This document shows positions 46,008 to 57,386 of a stretch of 64,000 nucleotides of DNA, piece after piece. This stretch comes from Euphorbia lathyris (taxonomy: Eukaryota; Streptophyta; Magnoliopsida; Malpighiales; Euphorbiaceae). Positions within the stretch are counted from its first letter, which is position 1. Each line of letters opens with the position of its first letter. The position numbers and the translations under genes are program-made. The DNA lies in NCBI RefSeq assembly GCF_963576675.1, contig NC_088911.1, positions 89,681,256 through 89,745,255 of the forward strand. Direction: 5' to 3'. The notes below the pieces were generated by a model that had not been told where the DNA came from, did not search any database, and saw only the letters and a program-made list of their open reading frames with translations.

Positions 46008-46925
46008 GGGTAAATTACATATGTGGTGTACAACCTTTAATTTTGCATATAAAAATGTACAATCTTTTGGTGACCTCCCACTAAAGTATACAACCGGTAA
46101 TTGTGACCGGTCAATGCAAAGTCAATGCACCACCTCAACATTTTGACTTCTCTAAAAGTCAAAAATTGACCCACTTAATATGAAATTACTAACTTGCAAC
46201 TCATTTCTTTATCTTTTCCCTTCTCTCTCTAACTCCCCTCTCTCTCTAAAAAGCAAAAAGAAAAATTAGTTGTTTAAAATTTTAGAAATCCAAAACAATT
46301 CTTTTCTCTGAAATTTATTCTTTTCTTTATAAAATTATCGAACTTACATTTCATTTCTTTTCTTTCTAGAATCTTACTGTCCGTGACTGTATTCTCTCTG
46401 TTGAAAGGGGGCGGGACATTAATGATGTGGATTTGGAAACCATCAATGGACAACATATTTATAGTCAAGATTTTTTACTCCTGTCTTCGATCTAAACCTC
46501 GGGTTTGTTCTTGGAGCAATTTTATTTGTCACACTTTCATTCCTTATTTTAAATATTTATTGGCATGCTATGATGAGATTTCTGCCGACAGATGACTTGC
46601 TTCGTTCTGAATTGTAGTTTTTGTATTATTGGTATTTTTTGACTCGTCAAAAAAGACTTATAGAGAGAGGAATTGCATAAAAATGGAGGAAGAAGATACA
46701 TTATCTATAAAAGTAATTTCATATTAAGTTAGTCAATTTTTTACTTATAGAGAGGTCAATTTGCTGATGTGGTGAGTTAACTTCGTATTGACCGGTCATA
46801 ATTAACGGTTGTACACTTTAGTGGGAGGTCACCAAAAGGTTGTACACTTTTCTGTGCAAAATTAAAGGTTGTACACCAAAGTATGAAATATGACAAAGAT
46901 TGTACACCACATATGTAATTTACCC
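46008..46925. mobile_element. Mutator-type MITE with possible captured exon
   Basis: 918 bp, with ends GGGTAAATTACATATG and the inverse of CATATGTAATTTACCC, exact over 16 bp, and inverted arms of about 170 bp containing GTACACTTT, GGGAGGTCACC and GACCGGTCA. It is flanked by the exact 10-bp duplication CTGTTTGTTA (45998-46007 and 46926-46935). Between the arms, 46370-46493 reads an open frame LTVRDCILSVERGRDINDVD and on, preceded by an acceptor-like TTTTCTTTCTAG. Not recognised. Confidence 0.8.
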
Positions 46926-46935
46926 CTGTTTGTTA

Positions 46936-47172
46936 CTAAAAAACCTTTATAAAGTTCCTTTTGGTTACTTTACTCTCTTATATCTGACAATTATAGTAAC
47001 TATGGCCCATCTTTCCATGTGGATCCATACTTGTGCGTAATCTAGATATTACCTTGTGCTAAATATTTGCCTCAAAGTCCAAAAACTATTTGTAATGATT
47101 TACAAAGCATTTGGAAAACAATTTACTTTCGGAAAGGTCACATGTCCAATTCTGCAGATGATGTTGTTATCC
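46936..47172. other. AT-rich intergenic DNA
   Basis: No gene recognised. A short open frame that starts here (47067) is not supported by any motif. Confidence 0.4.
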
Positions 47173-47362
47173 TGTATAGAAAAATGAAGAACTGTAATCT
47201 GATTGAATTGATAAAAGAAAAATACAGAGAGTTTCCAAAAAGTAAAAAAGGAGTACAGGTAACATAAGTAAAAAAGAAAAATTATAGAAATAATGCCTAC
47301 ACATATACAAAAATACTAACTACCCTTATAACTAAATAATTATAGACTAATTAATTTAATAG
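47173..47362 (-). mobile_element. Possible 3' LTR of copia-A
   Basis: It lies directly beyond the polypurine (G) run at the end of copia-A and, in the minus sense, ends with CTGTATTTTTCTTTTATC and TCTATACA, typical of short copia LTRs. The TG start expected next to the G run is not clear. The 5' LTR would lie outside the window, so this cannot be confirmed here. Confidence 0.4.
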
Positions 47363-47384
47363 CCCCCCCCCCCCCCCCCCCCCC
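47363..47384 (-). repeat. 22-nt C homopolymer (copia-A polypurine tract)
   Basis: Twenty-two consecutive C on the plus strand, i.e. a G run on copia-A's coding strand, located just after the RNase H stop, where the polypurine tract is expected. Confidence 0.85.
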
Positions 47385-47394
47385 TCAAGCTGGA

Positions 47395-50058
47395 CTATAT
47401 AAAGTTTTCAGTCTAAGCTTGTAAACCAATTCTTCAAATTGAGGTATGCATAAAGCTTTGGTTATCAATTTTACTAGTTGCTGAGAAGTAGAATCATATA
47501 GCAAATGTACCACCCCTGCTTGAACTTTCTCTCAAATGAAATGACAATCAAGCTCCATGTGCTTGGTCCTTTCATGAAAGATTGGATTGTTTGCAATATG
47601 TATTGTAGATTGGCTATCACAATACACATATACAACTTGTTTATGTTGAACATCTAGGTAATCGAGCATATAGAGAAACCATTTCACTTCATATGTTGCT
47701 AGTGCTAGGGCCCTATATTCTGCCTCACTCGAACTTCTGGCAACAGTTGGTTGCTTTTTGCTTTTCCAAGAGATAAGAGACTCTCCTAAAAAAAACTTCA
47801 AATGCTGTAATAGAAATCCTTGTGTCTACACAACTAGCCCAATCAGAGTCACTAATGGCTTTCAATTGAATTGTCCCTTTGTTAAGATAGAAAAGACCTT
47901 GAGCTAGAGTCTTCTTTAGGTACCTCAAAACTCTATGTGCTGCCTGCATGTGAATATTTGTTGGACAATCAAGGAATTGAGTTAAACAACTAATAGAAAA
48001 GGACATGTCTGGTCTTGTGTTGGACAAATAAATTAATTTGCCAACAAGTCTTCTATATTGTTGTTTATCTTCAAGTGCAACTCCTGTTTTCTTGGACAGT
48101 TTGAGGGTGGAATCCATTGGTGTATCTACAGGCTTGCATGTTAGAAAACCTGTTTCAAACAATAAATCCAATACATATTTTCTTTGACAGATAGATATGC
48201 CATCCCTATTTCTAGCAATTTCGAGTCTTAAGAAAAACTTTAAATTTCCTAGGTCTTTAATCTTAAATTTATCATCTAAGATCCTTTTGACAGATTCTAT
48301 CTCCACAACATCATTTCCAGTCATGATAATATCATCTACATATACTAAAAGTAAAGTAATTTTTATCACAATTTCTCTTAATATACAAAGAATTATCCAA
48401 AGGACACTTTTGATATTGAGTAGTCATTAAAGTTTCAGACAATTTGGATGCCCACTGTTTACTAGCATGTTTCAAGCCATAAAGAGATTTAGTCAATTTA
48501 CATACTAAATTCTTCCCCTCTGTTTTAAAACCTAAAGGAAGATCCATATAAACTTCTTCTTCTAAATCACCATGTAGAAAAGCATTATTGACATCCAATT
48601 GAAACAATCCCCAATTGTATAGACTAGCTAAGGCAAGAACTAATCTAACAATAGTCATTTTAACCACAGGTGAAAAGGTGTCTAAGTAATCTATGCCATC
48701 CTTCTATGTATACTCTTTTGCCACTAAATGTGCCTTATACCTTTCTATAGTTCCATCTGGCCTATATTTAACCTTAAATAGCCATCTATTCCATACTATT
48801 TTCTTTCATGGAGGTAAATCAGTGATTTCCCAAGTTTTGGTGCTTTCTAAAGCTTGGATCTCTGCATCCATATCATTTCTCCAAACTTGGTGTTTAACAG
48901 CTTGAGCATATGTTTTTTTGTTCAGAAACAATAGAAATACTCATAGCAAAAGTTTTATGAGACTCAGACAAGTTTTCATAACTAATAAATGAAGAAATAA
49001 GGTATTTAACTTTAGGATTCTCTAAAGATAAACTATCTTGTGCCTTTGCAGAAATGTGATTATAGTGAAATTGTCTAAGATATTCAGGTGCTCTCCTAGT
49101 CCTTTCAGAGTTTCTAAAAATCTGAGTAGGATTGTTAACATGTTGATTAGGTAATAAAGAAGCTTCTGAAACAACTAGAGAATTCTCAGTCTGCACATCA
49201 GTCATAGTAATACCCTGAACAACATCAGATTCTCCAAAATTATCATTACCAAGATCTATATTTTCTTGACTAATATAAGTATTTAAGTGATCGGCAATAT
49301 TATTAATAACATTATCAGTCATAACACTAATGTCATATGAAAAATTGGCCTTAAAATCAATGTTAGGCACAACAATAGGTCCCCCATTTTGTTTTTGTTG
49401 TAAATAAAGAAAGGATGTCTCAGAGAAAGACACTTCCCTATAGATAACAAATCTTCTATCAATAAGATCATATAACATGTAACCTTTAGTATTAGCAGGA
49501 AAACCTAAGAATATACAAGAATGAGACTTTGCATCAAATTTAGAAAATTTGAAGTTAAAACTGTCATGAAACTCAAACAACCAAAAACCTTTAAAACATT
49601 GAAGAAGGTAACTTTTGATGTAAAACTTCATAAGGAGAAACATTTTGTAATAAAGGAGTAGGAACAATATTAATTAAATGAAATGCATGAATGATACAAT
49701 CAAACCAAAAATGTAAAGGAAGTCCTGCCTATAACTTTAAACTCCTAGCAACATTTAATATATGTTGATGCTTCCTCTCTACTATGTTGTTTTCCTGAGG
49801 AGTATAAGGGCAACTGGTTTGATGTATAATTCTCTTATCTTGATAAAAAAAATCATGCAAATGTAGTTCATAAGCATTATCAGAATGCAAAATCTTTATA
49901 GAACTGCCAAATTGAGTTATAACATAATTGCAAAAAGCCTTAATAGCACTAGATGCTTCAGCTTTAGTTCTCAACAAATAAGCCCAAGTAAATCTACTGA
50001 AATCATCAACCACAGTGAGAAAATATCTATATCTAGCTAAATAAGGGACCTTAATAGT
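47395..50058 (-). pseudogene. copia-A polymerase, 3' half (integrase, RT, RNase H)
   Basis: Minus strand, broken by at least four frameshifts. Integrase: YRYFLTVVDDFSRFTWAYLL, ILHSDNAYE and the Glu block TPQENNIVERKHQHILNVARS (49729-50050). Linker: FDAKSHSCIFLGFPANTKGY. RT: LDVNNAFLHGDLEEEVYMDL, KSLYGLKHASKQW and LLVYVDDIIMTG (about 48330). RNase H: SWKSKKQPTVARSSSEAEYR, YCDSQSTIHIANNP, HERTKHMELDCHFI. The 5' half (gag, protease, integrase start) is cut off at 50058 by copia-B2 and should continue on the other side of that insertion, outside the window. Confidence 0.9.
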
Positions 50059-51881
50059 GTTGGGGTTTAGTGTCCTATAGACAATTGTTCTAGGATACAA
50101 ACTTAATGTAAATGAAGTGTTCTTTATATCGTTTGTTTTAATGAAATATGGTTTCATAACTAGATAAAGGCAATCCCTTTTTAAGAACTAAATAAAGTCT
50201 AATAAAAGGAAATCCATAAGTTTGTTTAAAGTGATTATAAAGTGTTCATACAAGCATGAAGTGAGACGAAACTTTATAATAAACTAATAAACTTAAAACC
50301 ACCCCAAGTCAAGTAATATGTTTAGGATTGACATATCACTGCTGAGACTTGCATGTAACAATGTCTTCTGTCGAGACAGAAAGCTGATCTCACAAGCTTC
50401 ATATATACAGATATCTCGACAGTTACATGGATCCAATGAAAAGAAGTTCATTAGGATTGGGGACCCGACTTGAGATAATAGGATGGGTAGATTCATCATT
50501 GTCACCTGTTCATCTCATTGGTATTAATAGGTATAAGTAATCCTCAAACTCAAAGGAATGTTAATTGGTGATTCTGGATTACGGAATGTGATGCTTTGAT
50601 CCTATTGTAACACGATCCATAACAGAGATGACTCTGGGGTGTGAACGGCAGACGTTGGGTATCACAGGAAGTAATTGCAGGATAATTATACATTGGATTG
50701 AGCATTTATCACTCCCGATGAATGGGAGATATGTCCATGGATCGCTTGTGGAAGACTCGACTCTAAATCCTTGCAAGGTGATAGCTTAAGACTTGAAATA
50801 TAGATTTCACTTAACCTATCTAATTAGAGTTGACTCGGCCTGTACAAGTAAAACGAACGTCTCGCTATATGTGACTTGACATTATCCATAGTCATAAGAT
50901 TCATTTCAAGGATGTAGTTGATAAAGGATCGAATTATACTGTAACTAATACGGAAAGGTTAACGACAGAATCAACCTGTCTTCTTATAGCTCTGGGGGAA
51001 TGTTTCGGATTTGCTAATCACATTTCGCGTACTCATTCCGTTATGCAAAGATTAAATATAATTCTGTGAAAATTAATTTAATAGTTGCATACGGCTAGAA
51101 GCAATAAGAACCTAATGGGTCACACATAAGACTTGGAGCCCAAAAGAGAAACATATGTTAATTAATTAATGGAAGCCCAACTGAGTCCACTAAGGCCCAG
51201 TATATAGGGGGGCGATTTTCATGTATGAAAATACATGAATAATTTAATTTGATTTTAACAATTCTAATTAGATTATGATTGTGAATTAAATTAATAAAAG
51301 GATAAATAAGTTAGGATGTTTAATGAGATTAAAATTACTCCTATTATTATCTTATAAGGTTATTATTATTATCTTTATATTTAGATATTAATAGATAATA
51401 AATAAGAATTATATTCCGAATTAAATTCTTATTCAGTAACCTAATTCTATCTAACTAGGGTTTAGATACAAGAGAATATAAATACCCCCTATATGTGTAA
51501 TTTTCGAAACACACTAGAGCAATCAAGAGAGAGAATTTTGACCCCCCTAGACGAGGACGAAATAATCCACCGCTTCCTACCGATTCAATTGATTTCATCT
51601 CTTTCTGTTTATCCTTGATCTTGTGTTGATTTATTAGAGACAATCTATACTTGATTGTTTTCACGGTTGATCAATAACTTGATTTGGGTTGTGTTTTGTT
51701 TTGTGCTCGTGAACTCGGAGTAAGAGTTGAGGACACTTCGCTTGCAACGGTAGATAGTTCATCAAAAGGTATTTCCTTCTATCCCTCTTTATATGAAATA
51801 ACGATTAACAGATCTTGGGTTAATGGAAAAAGGTTAAAATTTTTATATTTCCGTTGTCATACGTTAGCCTTATTTCCAACA
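50059..51881 (+). repeat. 5' LTR of copia-B2
   Basis: 1823 bp from TGTTGGGG to CCAACA, closely similar to both copia-B1 LTRs over nearly its whole length but ending CTTATTTCCAACA where B1 ends CTATTCTCCTTCA. AATAG at 50054-50058 would be the left target-site duplication. Its partner is beyond the window. Confidence 0.9.
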
Positions 51882-51882
51882 G

Positions 51883-51895
51883 TGGTATCAGAGCC
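51883..51895 (+). promoter_or_regulatory. Primer-binding site of copia-B2
   Basis: TGGTATCAGAGCC one base after the LTR end, initiator-Met tRNA type, identical to copia-B1. Confidence 0.9.
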
Positions 51896-53749
51896 TGCGT
51901 TAAATCCGTTATTTCATATATGAAAATTTAGAAGTTTTTCAATCAGATTGAATAAATATTTATAGTTAGGTTAATTAACAAATCTATTTTGATTAATTAG
52001 TTCTAAAGATAAATAAGTTTTAATTAATTGTTAATTAAAATAGTTTATGCATATGTTCCTAATTATTTCGGTTGATAATCATTATAAAAGTTGATAATCA
52101 TTATAACAAAATCTATTAGTTTTATAGTTAGATTGATAAAAGTTAATTTTATTGATTCTAAAGATAAAACGGAAAATCTATAATAGGTTTTCTTATTTTC
52201 TGAAAATCGTTTTAAAACCGTTTTAGAACTGATATATATATAAAACGGACAGTAGTCCGGGTTGCGCCACGAGGCAGCAACCCGAACTGCTGTTCACGGT
52301 TGCTGCCTCGCGGCAGCAACCGTGGGTGGCTGGGCGCCGCTGCCGTAAGGCAGCGGCGGCCAGCCGCGGCGCTGCTGCCAAACGGCAGCGGCGCCGTGAG
52401 TCTCGGGCCCCCTTTGCGGGCCCGACACGAGAGGATATCTATTTTATTTTTAAATAAAACTGAGTTTTAAATATATTTGTATATATATATATATATATAT
52501 ATATGTTTCAGAAATTAATAGTTTTATGTTTTGATTATCGAATGAAAAGTTTATTTAAAAGTTTGTTTTACCTATTTGTAAATCAAAAGTATTAAATGAA
52601 TTGAAATCAAAATAATTGGGACATGCATAATTAAAGTTTTGTATAGTTGTATTAATCTAAAAGGTTAATATAGAAGATACGAAACTGTTAGAATTAAAAT
52701 TGGATGAAAGTTAATTTGATGTGTTAATGTGATTAACCTAAATATTATATAAAGTAATTATGTAATCAACTAATTAAATTTATTTAATTGAGTCTATGCA
52801 TGTTTGGAGTTATGGACATATTTGGACCCTCTTTTAGTCTTTTGGTATTTTTGAAATAGGGCCTGCGAGTCCTGCCTTTCTACTATCTATTGTAATTTCT
52901 CCTCTCATCTAATTCCCTTCAAGTTAATTGAAGTTTTCTTTAGTAGAATAGAAATTAATATGTAATTTCAAGGCGCCATGGAGAAGACGGAGGACCTAAA
53001 GAGAAATATGTAATAGTTAGTATTTCCCTAGGTTTGGCCTTTTATTCCGTCTCTGGCTCGACGGAATAATTTAGATGATATGTCCATAACGCCAATGTAT
53101 GTGTCTGATGTATGCTAAAGCAAATCAAGACTAAGTTAGATTATGAGACTTAAAATAAAAATCCCTCACTAATTAAAAGTTAAGTAAATAAGCAAGTTAT
53201 TAAAATCGGTTGCCCCTCCCTAATATTATAATTCAGCCGGCAGTACTGGGGGCCTTTGGATTGTTGAGCAAACTCAAGCTCGGGGTCTTATGGTAACACC
53301 TGAATTATCGAAAATCGTTCTTTCATGAATATGAGGTAATACTTAAATTAGATTATGATAATTGGATGAGCAAACTCATGTTGTCATAAACTAATGGGCA
53401 ATATGGTTGGGATTAATGTGAATAGCATATTAGTTACTAATGTGGTTAGTAACCCAATTACCTAGGAATCATATCAAAGATGTGATTGATTACATGAATC
53501 TACCTAACAAATGAGACTAGCTTGTTGAGCAAACTCAAGGTGAAATCTCAGGAGTTAGGATCCTAGCTCACTAAAGGATTTTCGAAATTCTTCGAATTAA
53601 TATGGAGGGCTATTAATTTGGCAAAATAGTGGGAGCAATCTAAAATAAACAAAAGGCCTATAATTTTAGATTGATGTACTTTAAAACAAATGAATAACAT
53701 ACGTTTACTCTTTCTCACTCTCAAGTTATATTAAAACACTCTTAAAATC
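51896..53749 (+). other. Long untranslated leader of copia-B2
   Basis: About 1.85 kb with no long ORF. It holds the GC hairpin array (52249-52424), a TA tract (about 52480-52504) and three small hairpins of the form xTGAG-CAAA-CTCAx: TTGAG/CTCAA at 53264-53277, ATGAG/CTCAT at 53366-53379, TTGAG/CTCAA at 53525-53538. The last 150 bp are collinear with copia-B1. Confidence 0.8.
52249..52424. repeat. GC-rich hairpin array in the copia-B2 leader
   Basis: Five successive stem-loops: CGGGTTGCGCC-ACGA-GGCAGCAACCCG (52258-52284, one bulge) inside an outer ACAGTAG/CTGCTGT stem; CACGGTTGCTGCC-TCGC-GGCAGCAACCGTG, a perfect 13-bp stem (52295-52324); CGCCGCTGCC-GTAA-GGCAGCGGCG, perfect 10 bp (52335-52358), inside GGCTGG/CCAGCC; GGCGCTGCTGCC-AAAC-GGCAGCGGCGCC, 12 bp with one wobble (52368-52395); CGGGCCC/GGGCCCG with a 7-nt loop (52404-52424). 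Surrounded by A/T-rich leader. Confidence 0.9.
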
Positions 53750-56700
53750 ATGACTAAAACCAATCTGCAAAACATTCTTACCGATAACAAGTTGAACGGT
53801 TCAAACTTCACCGACTGGTTTCGTAACCTCAAAATCGTTTTGAAGTTCGATAAGATATGGTATGTACTTGATACAACGATACCCCCTATCCCAGCTGATG
53901 ATGCTCCCATCGAAGAAATTGGTGCTTACCAGAAGCACAAAGCTGATGACGATCATGCGGGATGCATCATACTTGCATCGATGACACCGGAATTGCAAAG
54001 GCAACATGAGGAAATGGATGCCTATTCCATCATCATGCACCTAAAGGAGCTGTTTGGGAAACAGACTAGGTGCGAACGCTATGAAATATCCAAGTTGCTA
54101 TATCATTGCAGGATGCAAGAGGGCACATCTGTGATGACACATTGTGTCAAGATGATTGGCTATATTACCAAGCTTTCTAGTATTGGATTCGTGATGGATA
54201 ACGAACTAAGCATAGACTTAATTCTTCAATCCCTCCCAGAGAGTTATTCACAGTTCATCATGAACTATCAGATGAATGACTTGCAAACCTCTCTTGAAGA
54301 GCTTGCAAATATGCTCAAGTCAGTTGAGCCCAATATGAAGAAAGACAAGGCAATACCGGCTCTTGTCATAGAGGGATCAAAGAAGAGGAAGGGGAATTTT
54401 CCCAATCCTAAACATCCCAAGAAAGGCAAGGGAGCCATGCCCACTAGAGCTAAGGGAAAGGAAGTGAAGAAGCCCAAAGGAGAGTGCCACTTCTGTGTAT
54501 AGACGGGCATTAGAGAAGGAACTGCAAGGAGTACCTAGCCTCCCTCAAGAAGGGAAAGGGCGGTGCTTCAACATTTGGTATGTTTTTTTATTGAAATAAA
54601 TACAGTTTCACAGTCTGAATCTTGGGTACTTGATACCGGATGTGGATCTCATATTTGTACAAATATGCAGGAACTAAATCAGACTAGGGAATTGAAGAAA
54701 GGGAGCATAAACTTGCGAGTAGGAAATGGAGCAAGAGTTGCCGCCCTCGCCATTAGTGATTATGCTTTGAGTTTGCCCTCTGGGCTTGTAATAGAATTAG
54801 GGAACTGTTTGTATGTTCCAGAAATGTCTCGAAACATTATTTCTATTAGCCGTCTTGTTGACGACGATTTACATATTTCAATAAAAGACACACATTGCGA
54901 TTTTTATAGAGATGGGATTTTCTATTTTTCAGGAATATCACAAAATGGGATTTATGTGCTAGATGACAAAATTTCTGTTTTCGTAATTGATACCAAAAGA
55001 CATAAGCTAGATAATTCAACTTACTTGTGGCATTGTCGTTTAGGCCATATAAACAAAAGACGCATGCTTAAGCTACATCAAGATGGGCTTATAAATTCAA
55101 CTGATCCTGAATTATTGGAAACATGTGAAGCATGTTTAAAAGGTAAAATGACAAAGACACCCTTTAGCAATAAAGGTGAGCGTGTATCAGACACTCTAGG
55201 ATTAATACATTCCGATGTATGCGGTCCTATGTCAGTCCAAGCAAGAGGAGGATTCAAATACTTTATAAGCTTCATAGACGACCATACCCGATATATGGTT
55301 ATATCTACTTGATGAAGCACAAGTCCGAGGCTTTTGAGAAATTCAAATGCTTCAAAAATGAAGTAGAAAATCAATTAGGAAAGAAAATAAAGATACTTCG
55401 ATCTGATCGAGGTGGCGAATATCTTTCAAATGATTTTCTGAATTATCTAACTGAATGTGGGATATGCTCATAGTGGACACCTCCATATACACCACAACAC
55501 AATGGTGTATCCGAGAGGAGGAACCGTACCTTACTAGATATGGTACGATCCATGATGAGCATAGCATTACTTCCAAAGACATTCTGGGGCTATGCCTTAG
55601 AAACTGCCCTCTTCACCCTAAATCGAGTACCAACTAAATCCGCTAGTTCCACACCATATGAATTGTTCGTTGGTAGGAAACCCACATTCTCATTCATGAG
55701 AGTATGGGGTTGTTCAGCATTTGTCAAACGCATAGCGTCAGACAAACTAGATTCTAAATCTGATAAGTGTTTCTTCATTGGATACCCTAAGGAAACTGTG
55801 GGGTATTACTTCTATCACCCAGATGATCAAAAAGTAATAGTATCCAAGCACGCAACCTTCTTGGAGAAAGAGTTTCTCGAAGAAACAGAAAAGGGAAGCA
55901 TGATTGAACTTGATGAAGTTCAAGAACAAGAAACACTGACTGAAACAACAGAGGCGGTTGAGGAACCCGAAGCAGTCCCATCAGATGAGACTCAAGTGCC
56001 ACCCATTCGTAGATCACAAAGAGTTCGTGAACTCCCAATTAGATATGGTTTTCTAGTGGGAGATGATGATGATGTTCCCGTGTTAGACGATGAACCCGAA
56101 AACTACGAAGAGGCTCTTAACAGTCCAGATTCTAAAGCATGGCTCGAAGCCATGGATTCTGAGATGGATTCCATGTACACCAACCAAGTGTGGACTTTGG
56201 TTGATCCACCCGAAGGGATAAAACCCATTGGGTGCAGGTGGATCTTCAAAAAGAAGACTCACATGGATGGAAAGGTTAGCACCTACAAAGCTAGGTTAGT
56301 AGCGAAAGGATATCGTCAGAAACAAGGAATTGATTATGACGAAACTTTCTCTCCTGTGGCTATGTCCAAATCAATCAGAATAATGCTCGCTATTGCCGCT
56401 CACTACGATTACGAGATTTGGTAAATGGATGTGAAAACAGCTTTCCTAAACGAAAACCTGCTTGAGGATGTATATATGATGCAACCTGAAGGTTTCACAT
56501 CAAAGGATGCAAACAAGGTTTGCAAACTTCAGAGATCCATTTATGGACTCAAGCAAGCATCAAGAAGCTGGAACAAGCGTTTTGACGAAACTATAAAACA
56601 ATTTGGTTTCGAACAAAATTGCGAAGAAGCTTGCATTTACAAGAAAGCAAGTGGGAGCTCAGTTGCATTTCTGATATTATATGTGGACGATATATTATTA

Positions 56701-56814
56701 ATGGGAAATGACATAGCTCTACTACACTCGGTAAAAGTATGGTTATCTGGTAACTTCTCCATGAAAGACCTTGGTGAAGCAGCTTATATACTTGGTATAA
56801 AGATCTACAGAGAT
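53750..56814 (+). pseudogene. copia-B2 gag-pol (truncated in RT)
   Basis: Collinear with copia-B1. Gag starts MTKTNLQNILTDNKLNG at 53750. A 1-nt loss destroys the zinc knuckle (CHFC then a stop at about 54500) and a 1-nt gain at about 54585 restores the frame just before protease WVLDTGCGSHIC. Integrase has LWHCRLGHINKRRM, the same 2-nt frame break after DDHTRY as B1 (about 55295), LRSDRGGEY and SERRNRTLLDM. Stops: TAG at 55471 (CAA in B1) and TAA at 56422 (CAA in B1). RT has VWTLVDPPEGIKPI, MDVKTAFLNENL and YVDDILLMG, ending at 56814. It cannot produce a working polyprotein. Confidence 0.9.
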
Positions 56815-57328
56815 TGATAACATCGGGATATTATCCAAAGGATCAAAGGAGATATTTACCCAAACGACTGCGTATTGAACCGGTCAAAGAAGGCCATGGC
56901 GTATCAAGCAAAGACATCCGATGGGCGGATCACTGAGACTCCGCCACACGAGATCCGTAGTCAAACCTACATTAGATCTGCCATCACCCTTCGATCCGCC
57001 AGCTGAACAACTGAGCCGATTCCTCAATAAAGGCAATTAATGAGCTATTAATAAGCTAACGGACATACTTAAAGTAAACCAGTAACGCCATTAATGAAGC
57101 ATTAATGGAGACTTTCTAATTACTAAGGGTTACAACTTCATGACTATATATAGCTTGCATCTCAAGCTATCAAGGTACACATTCTCACAATCCTAGAAAC
57201 CCTACTTTGTCAATTCAGTTTATTCCTCCATACTCTATACTGACTTTGGCATCGGAGCTTCCCCCCGTCGAACCCAACGACGCCCCCACAGGGACGGAAG
57301 CTAATCGAAAATTCTCCACTAGTCATCA
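56815..57328 (+). repeat. 5' LTR of the Tat-type gypsy element
   Basis: Begins TGATAACATCGGG directly inside copia-B2 RT and ends at about AGTCATCA. A TATA box (CTATATATAG, 57144-57153) and a downstream start region fit an LTR promoter. The 3' LTR lies beyond the window, so the end is set by the primer site only. GAGAT (56810-56814) should be the left half of the target duplication. Confidence 0.75.
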
Positions 57329-57330
57329 AT

Positions 57331-57347
57331 TGGTGCGGTGATCGTGG
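57331..57347 (+). promoter_or_regulatory. Putative primer-binding site of the Tat element
   Basis: TGGTGCGGTGATCGTGG starts two bases after the LTR end, in the place and with the general form of gypsy primer sites (usually TGGCGCC...). The tRNA is not identified. Confidence 0.55.
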
Positions 57348-57386
57348 AGCCCTAACCAAATAAGGGTTTCGTTCACATTATAAGAT

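Larger units (their letters stand above)
50059..56814 (+). mobile_element. copia-B2: copia retrotransposon inserted in copia-A
   Basis: Same family as copia-B1, opposite orientation: 5' LTR, primer site, long leader with hairpin array, gag, protease, integrase and the first part of RT. At 56815, in the middle of RT (after ILGIKIYRD), a Tat-type gypsy LTR begins. The rest of RT, RNase H and the 3' LTR should follow that gypsy element outside the window. Confidence 0.9.

Noticed and set aside
47067..47267. 66-codon plus-strand frame
   Set aside because: It overlaps the possible copia-A LTR and has no recognisable domain.
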